The notes: generated by a model from the letters alone, not told the origin. Positions 8,608 through 17,766 are shown, counted from the stretch's first letter. The stretch: DNA of 64,000 nt from Bradyrhizobium neotropicale (GCF_001641695.1 NZ_LSEF01000100.1:42216-106215), one strand, 5' to 3'. Numbers and translations are program-made.

Positions 8608-9177
8608 ATGTTCATTCAGACCGAAGCCACCCCCAATCCCGCTACGCTAAAGTTCATTCCCGGCCGCGTCGTGCTCGACGGCGGCCCGATGGAATTTTCG
8701 ACCCGCGAGGCCGCCGCGCGCTCGCCGCTCGCCGAAAAGCTGTTCGACGTGCCAGGCGTCACCGGCGTGTTCTACGGATCAGACTTCATCACCGTGACCA
8801 AAGCCGGCGGTGAATGGCAGCAGCTCAAGCCCGCGATTCTCGGCGCCATCATGGAGCACTACATGTCGGGCGTGCCGCTGCTCGCCGACGGTGCGGCGCC
8901 GAGCGATGCTGATCTCGACGGCGCGGACGAGTTCTTCGACGAGGCCGATGCCGAGACGGTCGACATGATCAAGGACCTGATCGAGACCCGCGTGCGGCCG
9001 GCGGTCGCCAATGACGGCGGCGACATCACCTTCCGCGGCTTCAAGGACGGCATCGTCTATCTCAACATGAAGGGCGCCTGCTCCGGCTGCCCGTCATCGA
9101 CCGCGACGCTCCAGCACGGCATCCAGAACCTGCTCAAGCACTTCGTGCCCGACGTGGTCGAAGTCCGGCCGATGTGA
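8608..9177 (+). CDS. NifU family Fe-S cluster carrier (Nfu)
   Basis: A 189-residue protein with an Nfu N-terminal domain (FIQTEATPNPATLKFIPG, residues 2-19) and a C-terminal NifU-like domain (about 112-187) bearing the cluster-binding C-x-x-C in GACSGCPSS. Nfu proteins receive [4Fe-4S] clusters from the assembly machinery and pass them to client enzymes. MiaB, encoded in this window, is the type of client such carriers serve. The ATG at 8608 follows GGAGAAAACC. It precedes tsaB by 150 bases containing repeats. Whether it acts like NfuA cannot be told. Confidence 0.92.
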   Translation: MFIQTEATPNPATLKFIPGRVVLDGGPMEFSTREAAARSPLAEKLFDVPGVTGVFYGSDFITVTKAGGEWQQLKPAILGAIMEHYMSGVPLLADGAAPSDADLDGADEFFDEADAETVDMIKDLIETRVRPAVANDGGDITFRGFKDGIVYLNMKGACSGCPSSTATLQHGIQNLLKHFVPDVVEVRPM

Positions 9178-9206
9178 GTTGGGCGATCGAGGCACTGAAT
9201 TCCATC

Positions 9207-9283
9207 ATGCCCGGGCTTGTCCCGGGCATCGACGTTTTTGGGCCGCAAAGTCGTGGATGGCCGGGTCGAGCCCGGCCACGACG
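9207..9283. repeat. Two tandem GC palindromes, family C
   Basis: ATGCCCGGG-cttgt-CCCGGGCAT (9207-9229) is followed by a TTTTT run nearby, and then by a second hairpin with GTCGTGG..GGCCGGG / CCCGGCC..CACGAC arms (about 9250-9283). The first could act as a terminator after the Nfu gene. Confidence 0.8.
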
Positions 9284-9329
9284 GCCAGAACCTTGGGCAT
9301 CATCCGATTGCCAATGCTATGATTGCTTC

Positions 9330-10025
9330 ATGTTGATCCTCGCCATCGATACCGCGCTCGAAGCCTGCGCAGCCGCCGCCCTTGATACCGATGCAGGCGA
9401 GCTCCTTGCACAGGAGCAGGTTCCCATGAAGCGCGGCCACGCCGAAGCCTTGATGCCGATGATCGCGCGCGTCATGCAATCGGCCAATCTCTCCTTCACC
9501 GCGCTCGACCGCGTTGCCGTCACTGTCGGTCCCGGAAGTTTCACCGGCTTGCGCGTCGGCATTTCGGCTGCGCGCGGAATCGCGCTGGCGGCCAAGCGGC
9601 CTGCCGTCGGGCTGACAACGTTGTCGGCTTATGCTGCGGCCATCGTCGACCGGAATGGATCGGCGCCCGTGATCTCTGCGATCGATGCGCGGCATGATCA
9701 CGTCTATTTCCAGATCGTCGCCGGCGACGGCAGCCAGCTGGTGCCGCCGAAAGTGGCCCCTATCGACGAAGCGATCGCGGCCTCGCAATTCGGCGCGCCG
9801 CATCTGGTTGGCAATGCTGCAAAGATCCTCGCGGACCGCTGGCCGACGGTTATGCCGCAACCCGTTGCCGTCGACGCGCAAGGCGCGCCCGACATCGGCT
9901 GGGTCGCATGGCTCGGCGCCGCGGCCGATCCCGACGCCACGCCGGCGCGGCCGTTCTACCTGCGCGCGCCCGATGCCAAGCCGGCGGCGATGCCACAGCT
10001 CGCAGTCCAAGCCGCAACCTCATGA
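9330..10025 (+). CDS. tsaB: tRNA threonylcarbamoyladenosine biosynthesis protein TsaB
   Basis: A 231-residue ASKHA-fold protein, the scaffold subunit that pairs with TsaD and TsaE to make t6A37 in tRNA. It starts MLILAIDTALEAC, the typical first strand, and carries GPGSFTGLRVG at 67-77. The start at 9330 removes an upstream extension translated from repeat DNA. rimI follows ten bases after the stop, the usual tsaB-rimI pair. The partner tsaE is fused to another gene at 57634 in this window; tsaD is not here. Confidence 0.94.
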   Translation: MLILAIDTALEACAAAALDTDAGELLAQEQVPMKRGHAEALMPMIARVMQSANLSFTALDRVAVTVGPGSFTGLRVGISAARGIALAAKRPAVGLTTLSAYAAAIVDRNGSAPVISAIDARHDHVYFQIVAGDGSQLVPPKVAPIDEAIAASQFGAPHLVGNAAKILADRWPTVMPQPVAVDAQGAPDIGWVAWLGAAADPDATPARPFYLRAPDAKPAAMPQLAVQAATS

Positions 10026-10035
10026 TGCCAACCTC

Positions 10036-10521
10036 ATGATGCGATGGTTGTCGGAATGGTGGCGCGGCGGCACTGCCGCCGTCGAGCCCGCTTTCGCGCG
10101 CGATGCGGCGCGGCTGGCGCAGCTTCACGGCGCATCCTTCGCGCACGGTTGGGGCGAAGGCGAGTTCGAGACCATGATCAGCGAGCGCAACACGCTGGTC
10201 CATCGCCTGCGCCTGGGCCGCAAGATCATCGGCTTTGCGGTGTCGCGGATCGGCGCGGATGAGGCGGAAATCCTCTCCATCGCGGTCGACAAGGGCCAGC
10301 GTGGCCACGGCCTCTCACGCACGCTGCTGATGACCCATCTCGGCCATCTCGCGGGGCGCGGCGTCCGTACTATATTTCTGGAAGTCGAGGAGAATAACCA
10401 GCCGGCGCGCCGGCTCTACGATCGCGCCGGATTCGTGGTGGTGGGACGCCGCGAACGCTACTATAAGCAGCCGAACGGGGAACATTTGAACGCACTTCTG
10501 ATGCGGCGTGACTTGTCGTAA
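10036..10521 (+). CDS. rimI: Ribosomal-protein-alanine N-acetyltransferase RimI
   Basis: A 161-residue GNAT enzyme that acetylates the N-terminal alanine of ribosomal protein S18, using acetyl-CoA. The acetyl-CoA loop R-x-x-G-x-G/A is RGHGLS, within VDKGQRGHGLSRTLL. The family segment LEVEENNQPARRLYDRAGF near the C-terminus is intact. Adjacent ATGs at 10036 and 10039 both fit; the first is used. It forms a unit with tsaB upstream and fur downstream, an order conserved in rhizobia. Confidence 0.93.
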   Translation: MMRWLSEWWRGGTAAVEPAFARDAARLAQLHGASFAHGWGEGEFETMISERNTLVHRLRLGRKIIGFAVSRIGADEAEILSIAVDKGQRGHGLSRTLLMTHLGHLAGRGVRTIFLEVEENNQPARRLYDRAGFVVVGRRERYYKQPNGEHLNALLMRRDLS

Positions 10522-10558
10522 CATTGGTGGCAAGAAGCGCCTGCCAGGCAGACACCCT

Positions 10559-11011
10559 ATGACCGTACTGAAATCTTCCGCGACCAAGACGACCGGCATC
10601 GAAGCGCGATGTGCCGCAACCGGCATGCGCATGACCGAGCAGCGCCGCGTCATCGCCCGCGTGCTCGCCGAGGCGATGGATCATCCCGACGTCGAGGAAC
10701 TCTACCGGCGCTGCGTCGCCGTGGACGACAAGATCTCGATCTCGACCGTTTATCGAACCGTAAAACTGTTCGAAGATGCCGGCATCATCGAGCGCCACGA
10801 TTTCCGCGAGGGCCGCGCACGCTACGAGCAGATGCGCGACAGCCATCACGACCACCTCATCAATCTGCGCGACGGCAAGGTGATCGAGTTCACCTCCGAA
10901 GAAATCGAGAAGCTGCAGGCGGAAATCGCGCGCAAGCTCGGCTACAAGCTCGTCGATCACCGCCTCGAGCTCTATTGCGTCCCGCTCGACGACGACAAGC
11001 CCACTTCTTGA
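10559..11011 (+). CDS. fur: Fur family metalloregulator (Fur/Mur)
   Basis: A 150-residue Fur-superfamily repressor. The winged-helix region includes MRMTEQRRVIARVL (24-37) and the recognition helix ISISTVYRTVKLFEDAG (59-75). The metal site HHDH is at 96-99. The C-x-x-C zinc knuckles of E. coli Fur are absent, as in alphaproteobacterial Fur/Mur. In Bradyrhizobium Fur responds to manganese/iron and is known to bind the irr promoter, which also lies in this window (39860). ATG 10559 is chosen as the usual family start; an upstream in-frame start overlaps rimI. A repeat element begins right at its stop codon. Confidence 0.93.
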   Translation: MTVLKSSATKTTGIEARCAATGMRMTEQRRVIARVLAEAMDHPDVEELYRRCVAVDDKISISTVYRTVKLFEDAGIIERHDFREGRARYEQMRDSHHDHLINLRDGKVIEFTSEEIEKLQAEIARKLGYKLVDHRLELYCVPLDDDKPTS

Positions 11012-11086
11012 GCATGATCTCCGCGCAAACGCGTTCCGCGTTTGTCGCGAGGGAAAACCGCACGACACTTTTCCGGATCATGCTGT
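11011..11086. repeat. Intergenic palindromic repeat, family A (long copy)
   Basis: The element starts AGCATGATC at the last base of the fur stop codon and ends CCGGATCATGCT just before the next gene. It contains an inner inverted repeat (CGCAAACGCG / CGCGTTTG) that the copy at 1703-1753 lacks. The whole fur-HAD gap consists of this element. Confidence 0.85.
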
Positions 11087-11087
11087 A

Positions 11088-11768
11088 GTGCCGATAGACC
11101 TCATCATCTTCGATTGCGACGGTGTGCTGGTCGACAGTGAGGTGATCTCCTGTCGCGCGCACGCCGACGTGCTGACACGGCACGGCTATCCGATCACGTC
11201 GGAGCAGGTGTTCGAGCGCTTCCTCGGCCGCTCCACGCGGCAGGCCAATCTCGAGATCGAAACCGAGCTCGGCCGCAAGCTGCCCGAGGCCTATCATGGC
11301 GAACTGCAGGACGAGCTGTTCCGCTCATTCGAGGCCGACCTCGCTGCAATCCGCGGCATCCACGACACGCTTGATGTCGTCACGCAAGCCGTCTGCGTTG
11401 CCTCGAGCGGCTCGCATCAACGCATGCAGGTGAGCCTCGGAAGCACCGGACTTTATGAGCGTCTCGCGCCCAACATCTTCTCCGCCTCGCAAGTGAAGAA
11501 CGGCAAGCCGGCGCCGGACCTGTTCCTGTTTGCGGCTGCCGAAATGGGAGTACCACCGCACCGCTGCGTCGTGATCGAGGATAGCCTCGCCGGGATAGCC
11601 GGTGCCCGGGCCGCCGGCATGACCGTGTTCGGCTTCCACGGCGGCAGCCATTGCCCGCCGGGTCATGCCGCCATTCTGCGCGCCGCCGGCGCCGCGATAA
11701 CCTTTGACGATATGCGGCAATTGCCGGAACTGATCCGCCGGGTCGAGGCGGAAGCGCTGGCGGGCTAA
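11088..11768 (+). CDS. HAD superfamily hydrolase (phosphatase-like)
   Basis: A 226-residue haloacid dehalogenase-type hydrolase of the beta-phosphoglucomutase/phosphoglycolate phosphatase group. Motif I is FDCDGVLVDSE with nucleophile Asp9 and acid Asp11. Motif II is in VASSGS. Motif III is the Lys in KNGKPAPDLF. Motif IV is VIEDSLAGI. The likely start is GTG at 11088, three bases after a palindromic repeat, with no clear ribosome-binding site, so translation may depend on coupling or readthrough from fur. The substrate is unknown. From memory, an acyltransferase gene (plsC) is common at this place in other rhizobia. Confidence 0.85.
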   Translation: MPIDLIIFDCDGVLVDSEVISCRAHADVLTRHGYPITSEQVFERFLGRSTRQANLEIETELGRKLPEAYHGELQDELFRSFEADLAAIRGIHDTLDVVTQAVCVASSGSHQRMQVSLGSTGLYERLAPNIFSASQVKNGKPAPDLFLFAAAEMGVPPHRCVVIEDSLAGIAGARAAGMTVFGFHGGSHCPPGHAAILRAAGAAITFDDMRQLPELIRRVEAEALAG

Positions 11769-11783
11769 ATCGGCCCCTGACCA

Positions 11784-11898
11784 TCATTCCGGGGCAATGC
11801 GCCAGGACCGCGCAGAACGCGACCCCGAGCATCGAACCCGGAATCTCGCTCCAAAACCTCTGGATTCCGGGTTCTCGCTGACGTGCGCCCCGGAATGA
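11784..11898. repeat. Nested inverted repeat, family G
   Basis: Outer 12-base arms TCATTCCGGGGC (11784-11795) and GCCCCGGAATGA (11887-11898) are perfect. Inner arms GAACCCGGAATC (11834-11845) and GATTCCGGGTTC (11863-11874) are also perfect. It fills most of the HAD-miaB gap. Confidence 0.85.
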
Positions 11899-11979
11899 CG
11901 TGTTTTGGACGCCCAATCGCTGGATTTTCACCCCACCAGCCTATATCTGGGGGCCGTCCTCCACCTCAATCCGGGTTCC

Positions 11980-13377
11980 ATGAAGCCGCCGCGCAAGCTG
12001 CACATCAAATCATATGGCTGCCAGATGAACGTCTACGATGCCCAGCGCATGGTGGACACGCTGGCTCCGGAAGGATTCGTGGAGACGGCGAGCGCCGAGG
12101 ACGCCGACCTCGTCATCCTCAACACCTGCCATATCCGCGAGAAGGCTTCCGAAAAGGTCTATTCCGAGCTCGGCCGCCTGCGCGTCGCCAAGGACGAGGC
12201 CGCTCGCGAGGGCCGCACGATGCAAATCGCGGTCGCGGGCTGCGTGGCGCAGGCCGAAGGCGAGGAAATCGTGCGCCGTGCGCCGGTGGTCGACGTCGTG
12301 GTCGGCCCGCAGAGCTATCATCATCTGCCGGAGCTGTTGAAGCGCGCAGGCGACGAAGGCCGCGCGATCGAGACCGAATTTCCGGCCGAGGACAAGTTCG
12401 GCTTCCTCGCCCAGCCGAAACCCGATGCGATCCGCGCGCGCGGCATTTCCGCCTTCGTCACGGTGCAGGAAGGCTGCGACAAGTTCTGCACCTTCTGCGT
12501 CGTGCCGTACACGCGCGGCGCCGAAGTCTCGCGCCCCGTGGCGAAGATTCTCGACGACGTGAAGCGGCTCGCCGACAACGGCGTGCGCGAGCTCACGCTG
12601 ATCGGGCAGAACGTCAACGCCTATCACGGCGAGGGACCCGACGGAAAAAGCTGGCCGCTCGGCAAACTGCTCGAGCGCCTCGCCCAGGTTCCGGGGATTG
12701 CGCGGCTGCGCTATTCGACCAGCCACCCCCGCGACGTCGATGACAGTTTGATTGCAGCCCATCGCGATCTCGATTCGCTGATGCCGTTCGTCCACCTGCC
12801 GGTGCAATCTGGCTCGGACCGCATTCTGGCGGCCATGAACCGCAAACATACCGCCGATGATTATCGGCGTGTCATCGACCGATTCCGTACCGCGCGCCAA
12901 GGCATTGCTTTTTCATCGGATTTTATCGTCGGTTTTCCCGGTGAAACGGAGCAAGATTTTCGCGCCACTCTCGCGCTTGTCGCACAAATCGGCTACGCTG
13001 CAGCTTATTCGTTCAAGTATTCCGCCCGGCCGGGAACGCCGGCCGCGGACATGCAGGAGACGGTGTCCCCGGCCGAAATGGACCAGCGATTGGAGCGGCT
13101 CCAGGAACTGATCGACAGCCAGCAATCGGCCTTCAACAAGGCCGCGATCGGCACAACCGTCGACGTGTTGTTCGAGCGCGCCGCGCGCAATGCTGGCCAG
13201 ATCGTCGGCCGTACCGCCTATTTGCAGCCCGCTCATGTGATCGCATCGGCCGACATCGTCGGACAGATCCTGCCGGTCCGGATCGGCAGCCTCGAGCGCT
13301 ACAGCCTTTTGGGTGAACTCGTGACGCAGCATCCTGCGCACGCGCCCGCTTTATCGCCAATCGCCACTGGAGCCTGA
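11980..13377 (+). CDS. miaB: tRNA-2-methylthio-N6-dimethylallyladenosine synthase MiaB
   Basis: A 465-residue radical-SAM methylthiotransferase that adds the 2-methylthio group to i6A37 of tRNA. The N-terminal UPF0004 domain has the three auxiliary-cluster cysteines (C14, C50, C88). The radical-SAM triad C-x3-C-x2-C is C166, C170, C173 in EGCDKFCTFC. A TRAM domain follows at the C-terminus. ATG 11980 gives the normal N-terminus (KLHIKSYGCQMN); the upstream site is weak. phoH follows four bases after the stop, beginning a tight run through lnt. Confidence 0.96.
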   Translation: MKPPRKLHIKSYGCQMNVYDAQRMVDTLAPEGFVETASAEDADLVILNTCHIREKASEKVYSELGRLRVAKDEAAREGRTMQIAVAGCVAQAEGEEIVRRAPVVDVVVGPQSYHHLPELLKRAGDEGRAIETEFPAEDKFGFLAQPKPDAIRARGISAFVTVQEGCDKFCTFCVVPYTRGAEVSRPVAKILDDVKRLADNGVRELTLIGQNVNAYHGEGPDGKSWPLGKLLERLAQVPGIARLRYSTSHPRDVDDSLIAAHRDLDSLMPFVHLPVQSGSDRILAAMNRKHTADDYRRVIDRFRTARQGIAFSSDFIVGFPGETEQDFRATLALVAQIGYAAAYSFKYSARPGTPAADMQETVSPAEMDQRLERLQELIDSQQSAFNKAAIGTTVDVLFERAARNAGQIVGRTAYLQPAHVIASADIVGQILPVRIGSLERYSLLGELVTQHPAHAPALSPIATGA

Positions 13378-13381
13378 ACCC

Positions 13382-14437
13382 TTGCCAAAAAGCGCATCGG
13401 ATTCGCCTTCTTTCGCTCCCAGCCGCAAATTTGACCGCGACATGCAAGTTCCGCCCGAGACCCAGGTCGTCATCGACTTCGACGACAATCGCGCCGCATC
13501 CGCGCTGGTCGGCCCCTACGGCCAGAACCTCGCACAGATCGAGCGGCGGCTCGGCGTCGTCGTCGACTCCAAGGGCAACCACATCACCATCGGCGGCACG
13601 CGCGACGGCTGCGATGCCGCGCGCCGCGTGCTCGAGACGCTCTATGCCCAGGCCGTGAAGGGACAGGATCTCGACCAGGGCGAGGTCGAAGGCGCGATCC
13701 GCGCCGTGATCGCGCAGGGCTCGCTGTTCGAGTTCGACGCCAAGTCGGCCAAGGCGACCTTCGAGAGCATCAATTTGCGCAAGCGCCCGGTACGCGCACG
13801 CACCGCCGCGCAAGATTCCTACATCCGCGCGCTGAAGCGGCACGAGCTGGTGTTCGGGATCGGCCCCGCCGGCACCGGCAAGACCTGGCTCGCGGTGGCG
13901 CATGCTGCGCAACTGTTCGAGCGCAAGGAGGTCGACAAGATCATCCTGTCGCGCCCGGCGGTGGAAGCCGGCGAGCGGCTCGGCTTTTTGCCGGGCGATC
14001 TCCGCGAGAAGGTCGATCCCTATCTGCGTCCGATCTACGACGCGCTCTACGACCTCATGGACGCCCGCATCGTCGAACGCGCGCTGCAGACCGGCGAGAT
14101 CGAGATCGCGCCGCTCGCCTTCATGCGGGGCCGCACGCTGACCAATGCCATCATCATCCTGGACGAGGCGCAGAACACAACGTCGATGCAGATGAAGATG
14201 TTCCTGACCCGTCTCGGCGAGAACAGCCGTATGATCGTGACCGGCGATCCCTCGCAGATCGACCTGCCGAACGGCCAGACCTCGGGCCTGCAGGAAGCGA
14301 CCCGCCTGCTCGACGGTGTCGAGGGCATCGCGCAAGTTCGTTTCACCGCCGAAGACGTGATCCGCCACGAGCTCGTGGCGCGGATCGTCGCCGCCTATGA
14401 AGGCTCGGCCCAGCGGCCGGCCGCGGGCAAGTCATAA
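13382..14437 (+). CDS. phoH: PhoH-like ATPase
   Basis: A 351-residue cytoplasmic P-loop ATPase of the PhoH/YbeZ group, the usual partner of YbeY in RNA and ribosome metabolism. A KH-like region (about 36-85) precedes the ATPase. Walker A is GPAGTGKT (161-168), Walker B is IIILDEAQN, and a TGDPSQID motif follows. The start is taken as TTG 13382, four bases after miaB; ATG 13442 would remove 20 residues and is the alternative. ybeY starts 55 bases downstream. Confidence 0.92.
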   Translation: MPKSASDSPSFAPSRKFDRDMQVPPETQVVIDFDDNRAASALVGPYGQNLAQIERRLGVVVDSKGNHITIGGTRDGCDAARRVLETLYAQAVKGQDLDQGEVEGAIRAVIAQGSLFEFDAKSAKATFESINLRKRPVRARTAAQDSYIRALKRHELVFGIGPAGTGKTWLAVAHAAQLFERKEVDKIILSRPAVEAGERLGFLPGDLREKVDPYLRPIYDALYDLMDARIVERALQTGEIEIAPLAFMRGRTLTNAIIILDEAQNTTSMQMKMFLTRLGENSRMIVTGDPSQIDLPNGQTSGLQEATRLLDGVEGIAQVRFTAEDVIRHELVARIVAAYEGSAQRPAAGKS

Positions 14438-14492
14438 CGGGACACAGCCGGATCCGGGCCGCGAAGAAAAGCAGTCCGCTCCGAATAACACC

Positions 14493-14990
14493 ATGTCGCA
14501 CTCCAACCTGCCCACCACCGAGGTCCTCGTCGTCGCCGATTGCTGGCAGGGCGAGCCCGAAGCCGACGCCGTGATCCAGCGCGCGATCGCCGCCGCGGCC
14601 GAGTCGGTCGATGAGGATGTCGCGGAGGCGGAAGTGGCGGTCATGCTGACCGATGATGCCGGTATCCGCACGCTCAACAGCAACTGGCGCGGCATCGACA
14701 AGCCGACCAACGTGCTGTCGTTTCCGGCACTGCAGCCCGAAGGCGAATGGAAACCGGGCGATGCACCGCGCATGCTCGGCGACATCGCCATCGCCTACGA
14801 GACCATGCGGCGCGAGGCTGACGAGGACCAGAAACCTTTCGAGCACCATTTGAGTCACCTCGCCGTGCACGGGTTTTTGCACCTGATTGGCTACGACCAC
14901 GAAAACGACGACGACGCGGAGGAAATGGAAGCGCTCGAGCAGCAGATCCTGGCGCATCTCGGCATCCCCGACCCCTATGCAGAGCGCTGA
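14493..14990 (+). CDS. ybeY: Endoribonuclease YbeY
   Basis: A 165-residue single-strand-specific RNase acting in rRNA maturation and ribosome quality control. The zinc motif H-x3-H-x5-H is H126, H130, H136 in VHGFLHLIGYDH. The N-terminal core has LNSNWRGIDKPTNVLSF, also a family hallmark. ATG 14493 matches the family start; an in-frame upstream codon lies inside phoH. It sits between phoH and corC, as in most proteobacteria. Confidence 0.95.
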   Translation: MSHSNLPTTEVLVVADCWQGEPEADAVIQRAIAAAAESVDEDVAEAEVAVMLTDDAGIRTLNSNWRGIDKPTNVLSFPALQPEGEWKPGDAPRMLGDIAIAYETMRREADEDQKPFEHHLSHLAVHGFLHLIGYDHENDDDAEEMEALEQQILAHLGIPDPYAER

Positions 14991-15003
14991 CGGATTGATT
15001 GAG

Positions 15004-16119
15004 ATGGCGGATTCCGAACCGACCCACGACAATCCACGCAACACCCGCAACCTGCCGGCGGTGGTAACGCCCGGCGAGGTCCTGCGACCGACCGCGGAAG
15101 GCTGGCTGCTGCGCGCGATCCGGACGCTGTTCGGCTGGAAGGCGGGATCGGTGCGCGACGATCTCCAGGTGGTGCTCGACGCCACCACGCCCGACGACAC
15201 CGGTTTCTCCGCTGTCGAGCGCACCATGCTGCGCAACATCCTCAGTTTGCACGAGCGCCGCATCGCCGATGTCATGGTGCATCGCGCCGACATCGTCGCG
15301 GTGAAGAACGACATCCCGCTCGGCGAGCTGATGGACCGTTTCGAGAGCGCCGGTCATTCGCGCCTCGTGGTCTACAACGAGACGCTCGACGATCCCGTCG
15401 GCATCGTCCACATCCGCGACCTGCTCACCTTCATGACTGCGCGGGCACGCGTGTCGGAGGCGACCAAGGCCAAGCGCAAGAAGCCGCTGCCGGCCGGTCT
15501 CGACCTGCGCGCCGTCGACCTCGCGCTGCCGCTGCAGGACGCGCATATCATCCGCAAGCTGCTCTACGTGCCGCCGTCGATGCGGGCGATCGATCTGCTC
15601 GCGCAGATGCAGGCGACACGCATCCATCTCGCGCTGGTGGTCGACGAATATGGCGGTAGTGATGGCCTCGTCTCGCTCGAGGACATCGTCGAGCAGATCG
15701 TCGGCGAGATCGACGACGAGCACGACAGCGACGAGCCGCCGTCGATCGTCCGTCTGCCCGACAACACCTTCATCGCCGATGCGCGCGCCAGTCTCGACGA
15801 CGTCCGCTCGGTGATCGGTACGGATTTCGTCACCGGCGAAGCGGGCGAAGAGGTGGAGACACTCGGCGGCTATCTCGTCAGCTTCGTCGGCCGCCTGCCG
15901 GTCCGCGGGGAGGTGATCTCGGGCCCCGGCAATTACGAGGTCGAGGTGCTCGATGCCGATCCGCGCCGCGTCAAGCGGCTGCGCATCTCGACGCGGAAGG
16001 AGCGTCCTGCGCCGCGCACCCAGCGCGAGAGCCGCCGCCGCGAGGTGCCGCCGGACGCTGGCCAACCGCCGGCCGGCGACGCACCCACGCCGCCGAGCGA
16101 CGGGGCCGGCACCCCGTGA
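15004..16119 (+). CDS. corC: CBS-domain transporter-associated protein CorC
   Basis: A 371-residue cytosolic protein of the HlyC/CorC family, with two CBS domains (about 85-215) and a C-terminal CorC_HlyC domain (about 225-315). The recurrent family strings RRIADVMVHRADIV and LVVDEYGGSDGLVSLEDIVEQIVGEI are seen (quoted in parts). It lacks the DUF21 membrane domain. The last 45 residues are Pro/Arg-rich and probably disordered. The 'hemolysin' label used for this family is historical. ATG 15004 is chosen; ATG 14977, overlapping ybeY, is possible. lnt overlaps its stop codon. Confidence 0.9.
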   Translation: MADSEPTHDNPRNTRNLPAVVTPGEVLRPTAEGWLLRAIRTLFGWKAGSVRDDLQVVLDATTPDDTGFSAVERTMLRNILSLHERRIADVMVHRADIVAVKNDIPLGELMDRFESAGHSRLVVYNETLDDPVGIVHIRDLLTFMTARARVSEATKAKRKKPLPAGLDLRAVDLALPLQDAHIIRKLLYVPPSMRAIDLLAQMQATRIHLALVVDEYGGSDGLVSLEDIVEQIVGEIDDEHDSDEPPSIVRLPDNTFIADARASLDDVRSVIGTDFVTGEAGEEVETLGGYLVSFVGRLPVRGEVISGPGNYEVEVLDADPRRVKRLRISTRKERPAPRTQRESRRREVPPDAGQPPAGDAPTPPSDGAGTP

Positions 16120-17729
16120 ACCTCACTCAACGACTGCGGACGATCGCGCTCGCCATCATCCTGACCTGGGGTTGGAAGCGCGCCCTCATTGCGATGGCGG
16201 CCGGCGCCCTGTCGGTGCTGGCGCTGGCGCCGTTCAACGCCTGGCCGGTGCTGTTCGTCACCTTCCCGGTGCTGGTCTGGCTGATCGACGGTTCCGGCGG
16301 CGGGCGATTCGGTGGCGTCCCCGCGGCGGCGCTGACCGGCTACTGGTTCGGGCTCGGCTATTTCGTTCCCGGTCTCTACTGGATCGGTTACGCCTTTTTC
16401 GTCGAAGCTGACGTCTTTGCCTGGCTGACCCCCTTCGCCGTGCTGGGCCTGCCGGCCTATCTTGCGATCTTCACGGCGATCGGATTCGCGCTGGCGCGCC
16501 TGCTCTGGACCAAGGATGCCACGCGCGTGCTCGCGCTCGCCGCAAGCCTCACGGTCAGCGAATGGCTGCGCGGGCACGTGCTGACCGGCTTTCCCTGGAA
16601 CGCCTTCGGCTATGCGCTGTCGGAACCGCTGCCGCTGGCGCAGACGGCATCTCTGATCGGCCTGTGGGGCATGACGTTCCTCACCGTTGCGATCTTTGCG
16701 AGCCCCGCGGCGCTGATCGACCGCACGCCGGACAAACGCGTGGCGTGGCGTGCGCCGGCGGCGGCGGTCGCGCTGCTGATCGTCATGGGCATTTTCGGCA
16801 CCATCCGCCTGTCGCTGCATCCGACCACGATGGTCGCCGGCGCCAAGCTGCGCCTGATGCAGCCGAACCTCCAGCAGGACGCAAAATTCAACTACGCCGC
16901 CAAGGCGGAGGTGATGAAGAAATACCTCTCGCTGTCGGACCGCTCCTCCGGACCGCAGTCGACCGGCGTGCGCGATGCCACCATCCTGATCTGGCCGGAA
17001 TCCGCCTTTCCGTTCTTCCTGACCCGCGAAGCCGACGCGATGGCCGAGATCGCCGAACTCCTGCCCAAGGGGACGGTGCTGATCACCGGATCGGTTCGTG
17101 CTCCTGACCTGCCGCCGGGCAAGCCGATCACGCGCGCCTACAATTCGATCTATGTGATCGACCACGACGGCAGCGTGCTCGCGGTCTACGACAAACTCCA
17201 TCTGGTGCCGTTCGGAGAATTTCTTCCCTTCCAGGGCCTGATGGAGAAGCTCGGTTTCGAGCAACTGACGCGCGTGCGCGGCGGTTTTATTCCGGGTACC
17301 GTGCGGCACGCGCTGCCGATCCCGGGCGCGCCGCGTGCGCTACCACTGATCTGCTATGAGGCGATCTTTCCCGGTGACGTCGCGGCACGCGACGAACGTC
17401 CAGGCTGGATCGTGAACCTCACCAATGACGGCTGGTTCGGCATCTCGACCGGCCCCTACCAGCATCTGGAGCAGGCGCGGATGCGCGCCATCGAGCTCGG
17501 ACTGCCGCTGGTTCGCTCCGCAAATACCGGCGTGTCGGCGGTGATCGATCCGGTGGGGCGCACCATCGCCAGCCTCGGCCTCGGGATCGAAGGCATTTTG
17601 GATGCAAGTCTGCCTGCCGCGATCCCACCGACCATCTATGCGCGGGTTGGCGACATCCCCGCGGCCATGCTCGTCGCGCTGGCCGTGATTCTCGCAGTGC
17701 GGCGACGTGTTGCCAAACGGCACCCCTGA
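16116..17729 (+). CDS. lnt: Apolipoprotein N-acyltransferase
   Basis: A 537-residue inner-membrane enzyme that N-acylates the terminal cysteine of lipoproteins in the periplasm. The N-terminal half has six or more hydrophobic segments. The C-terminal half is a nitrilase-like domain with the Glu-Lys-Cys triad visible as WPESAFPF (Glu), YDKLHLVPFGEF (Lys) and ICYEAIF (Cys). A final hydrophobic helix (AMLVALAVILAV) ends the protein. The GTG start overlaps the corC TGA, indicating translational coupling. Confidence 0.95.
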   Translation: MNLTQRLRTIALAIILTWGWKRALIAMAAGALSVLALAPFNAWPVLFVTFPVLVWLIDGSGGGRFGGVPAAALTGYWFGLGYFVPGLYWIGYAFFVEADVFAWLTPFAVLGLPAYLAIFTAIGFALARLLWTKDATRVLALAASLTVSEWLRGHVLTGFPWNAFGYALSEPLPLAQTASLIGLWGMTFLTVAIFASPAALIDRTPDKRVAWRAPAAAVALLIVMGIFGTIRLSLHPTTMVAGAKLRLMQPNLQQDAKFNYAAKAEVMKKYLSLSDRSSGPQSTGVRDATILIWPESAFPFFLTREADAMAEIAELLPKGTVLITGSVRAPDLPPGKPITRAYNSIYVIDHDGSVLAVYDKLHLVPFGEFLPFQGLMEKLGFEQLTRVRGGFIPGTVRHALPIPGAPRALPLICYEAIFPGDVAARDERPGWIVNLTNDGWFGISTGPYQHLEQARMRAIELGLPLVRSANTGVSAVIDPVGRTIASLGLGIEGILDASLPAAIPPTIYARVGDIPAAMLVALAVILAVRRRVAKRHP

Positions 17730-17766
17730 TCGCGCGGTATTCGGCGCGGTTCCTGGAAACCTTTGA

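Noticed and set aside
9174..9329. Longer N-terminus for TsaB
   Set aside because: It would be translated from palindromic repeat DNA and does not resemble the family.
14977..15003. Longer start for corC
   Set aside because: ATG 14977 would overlap ybeY and lacks a ribosome-binding site; kept as alternative only.
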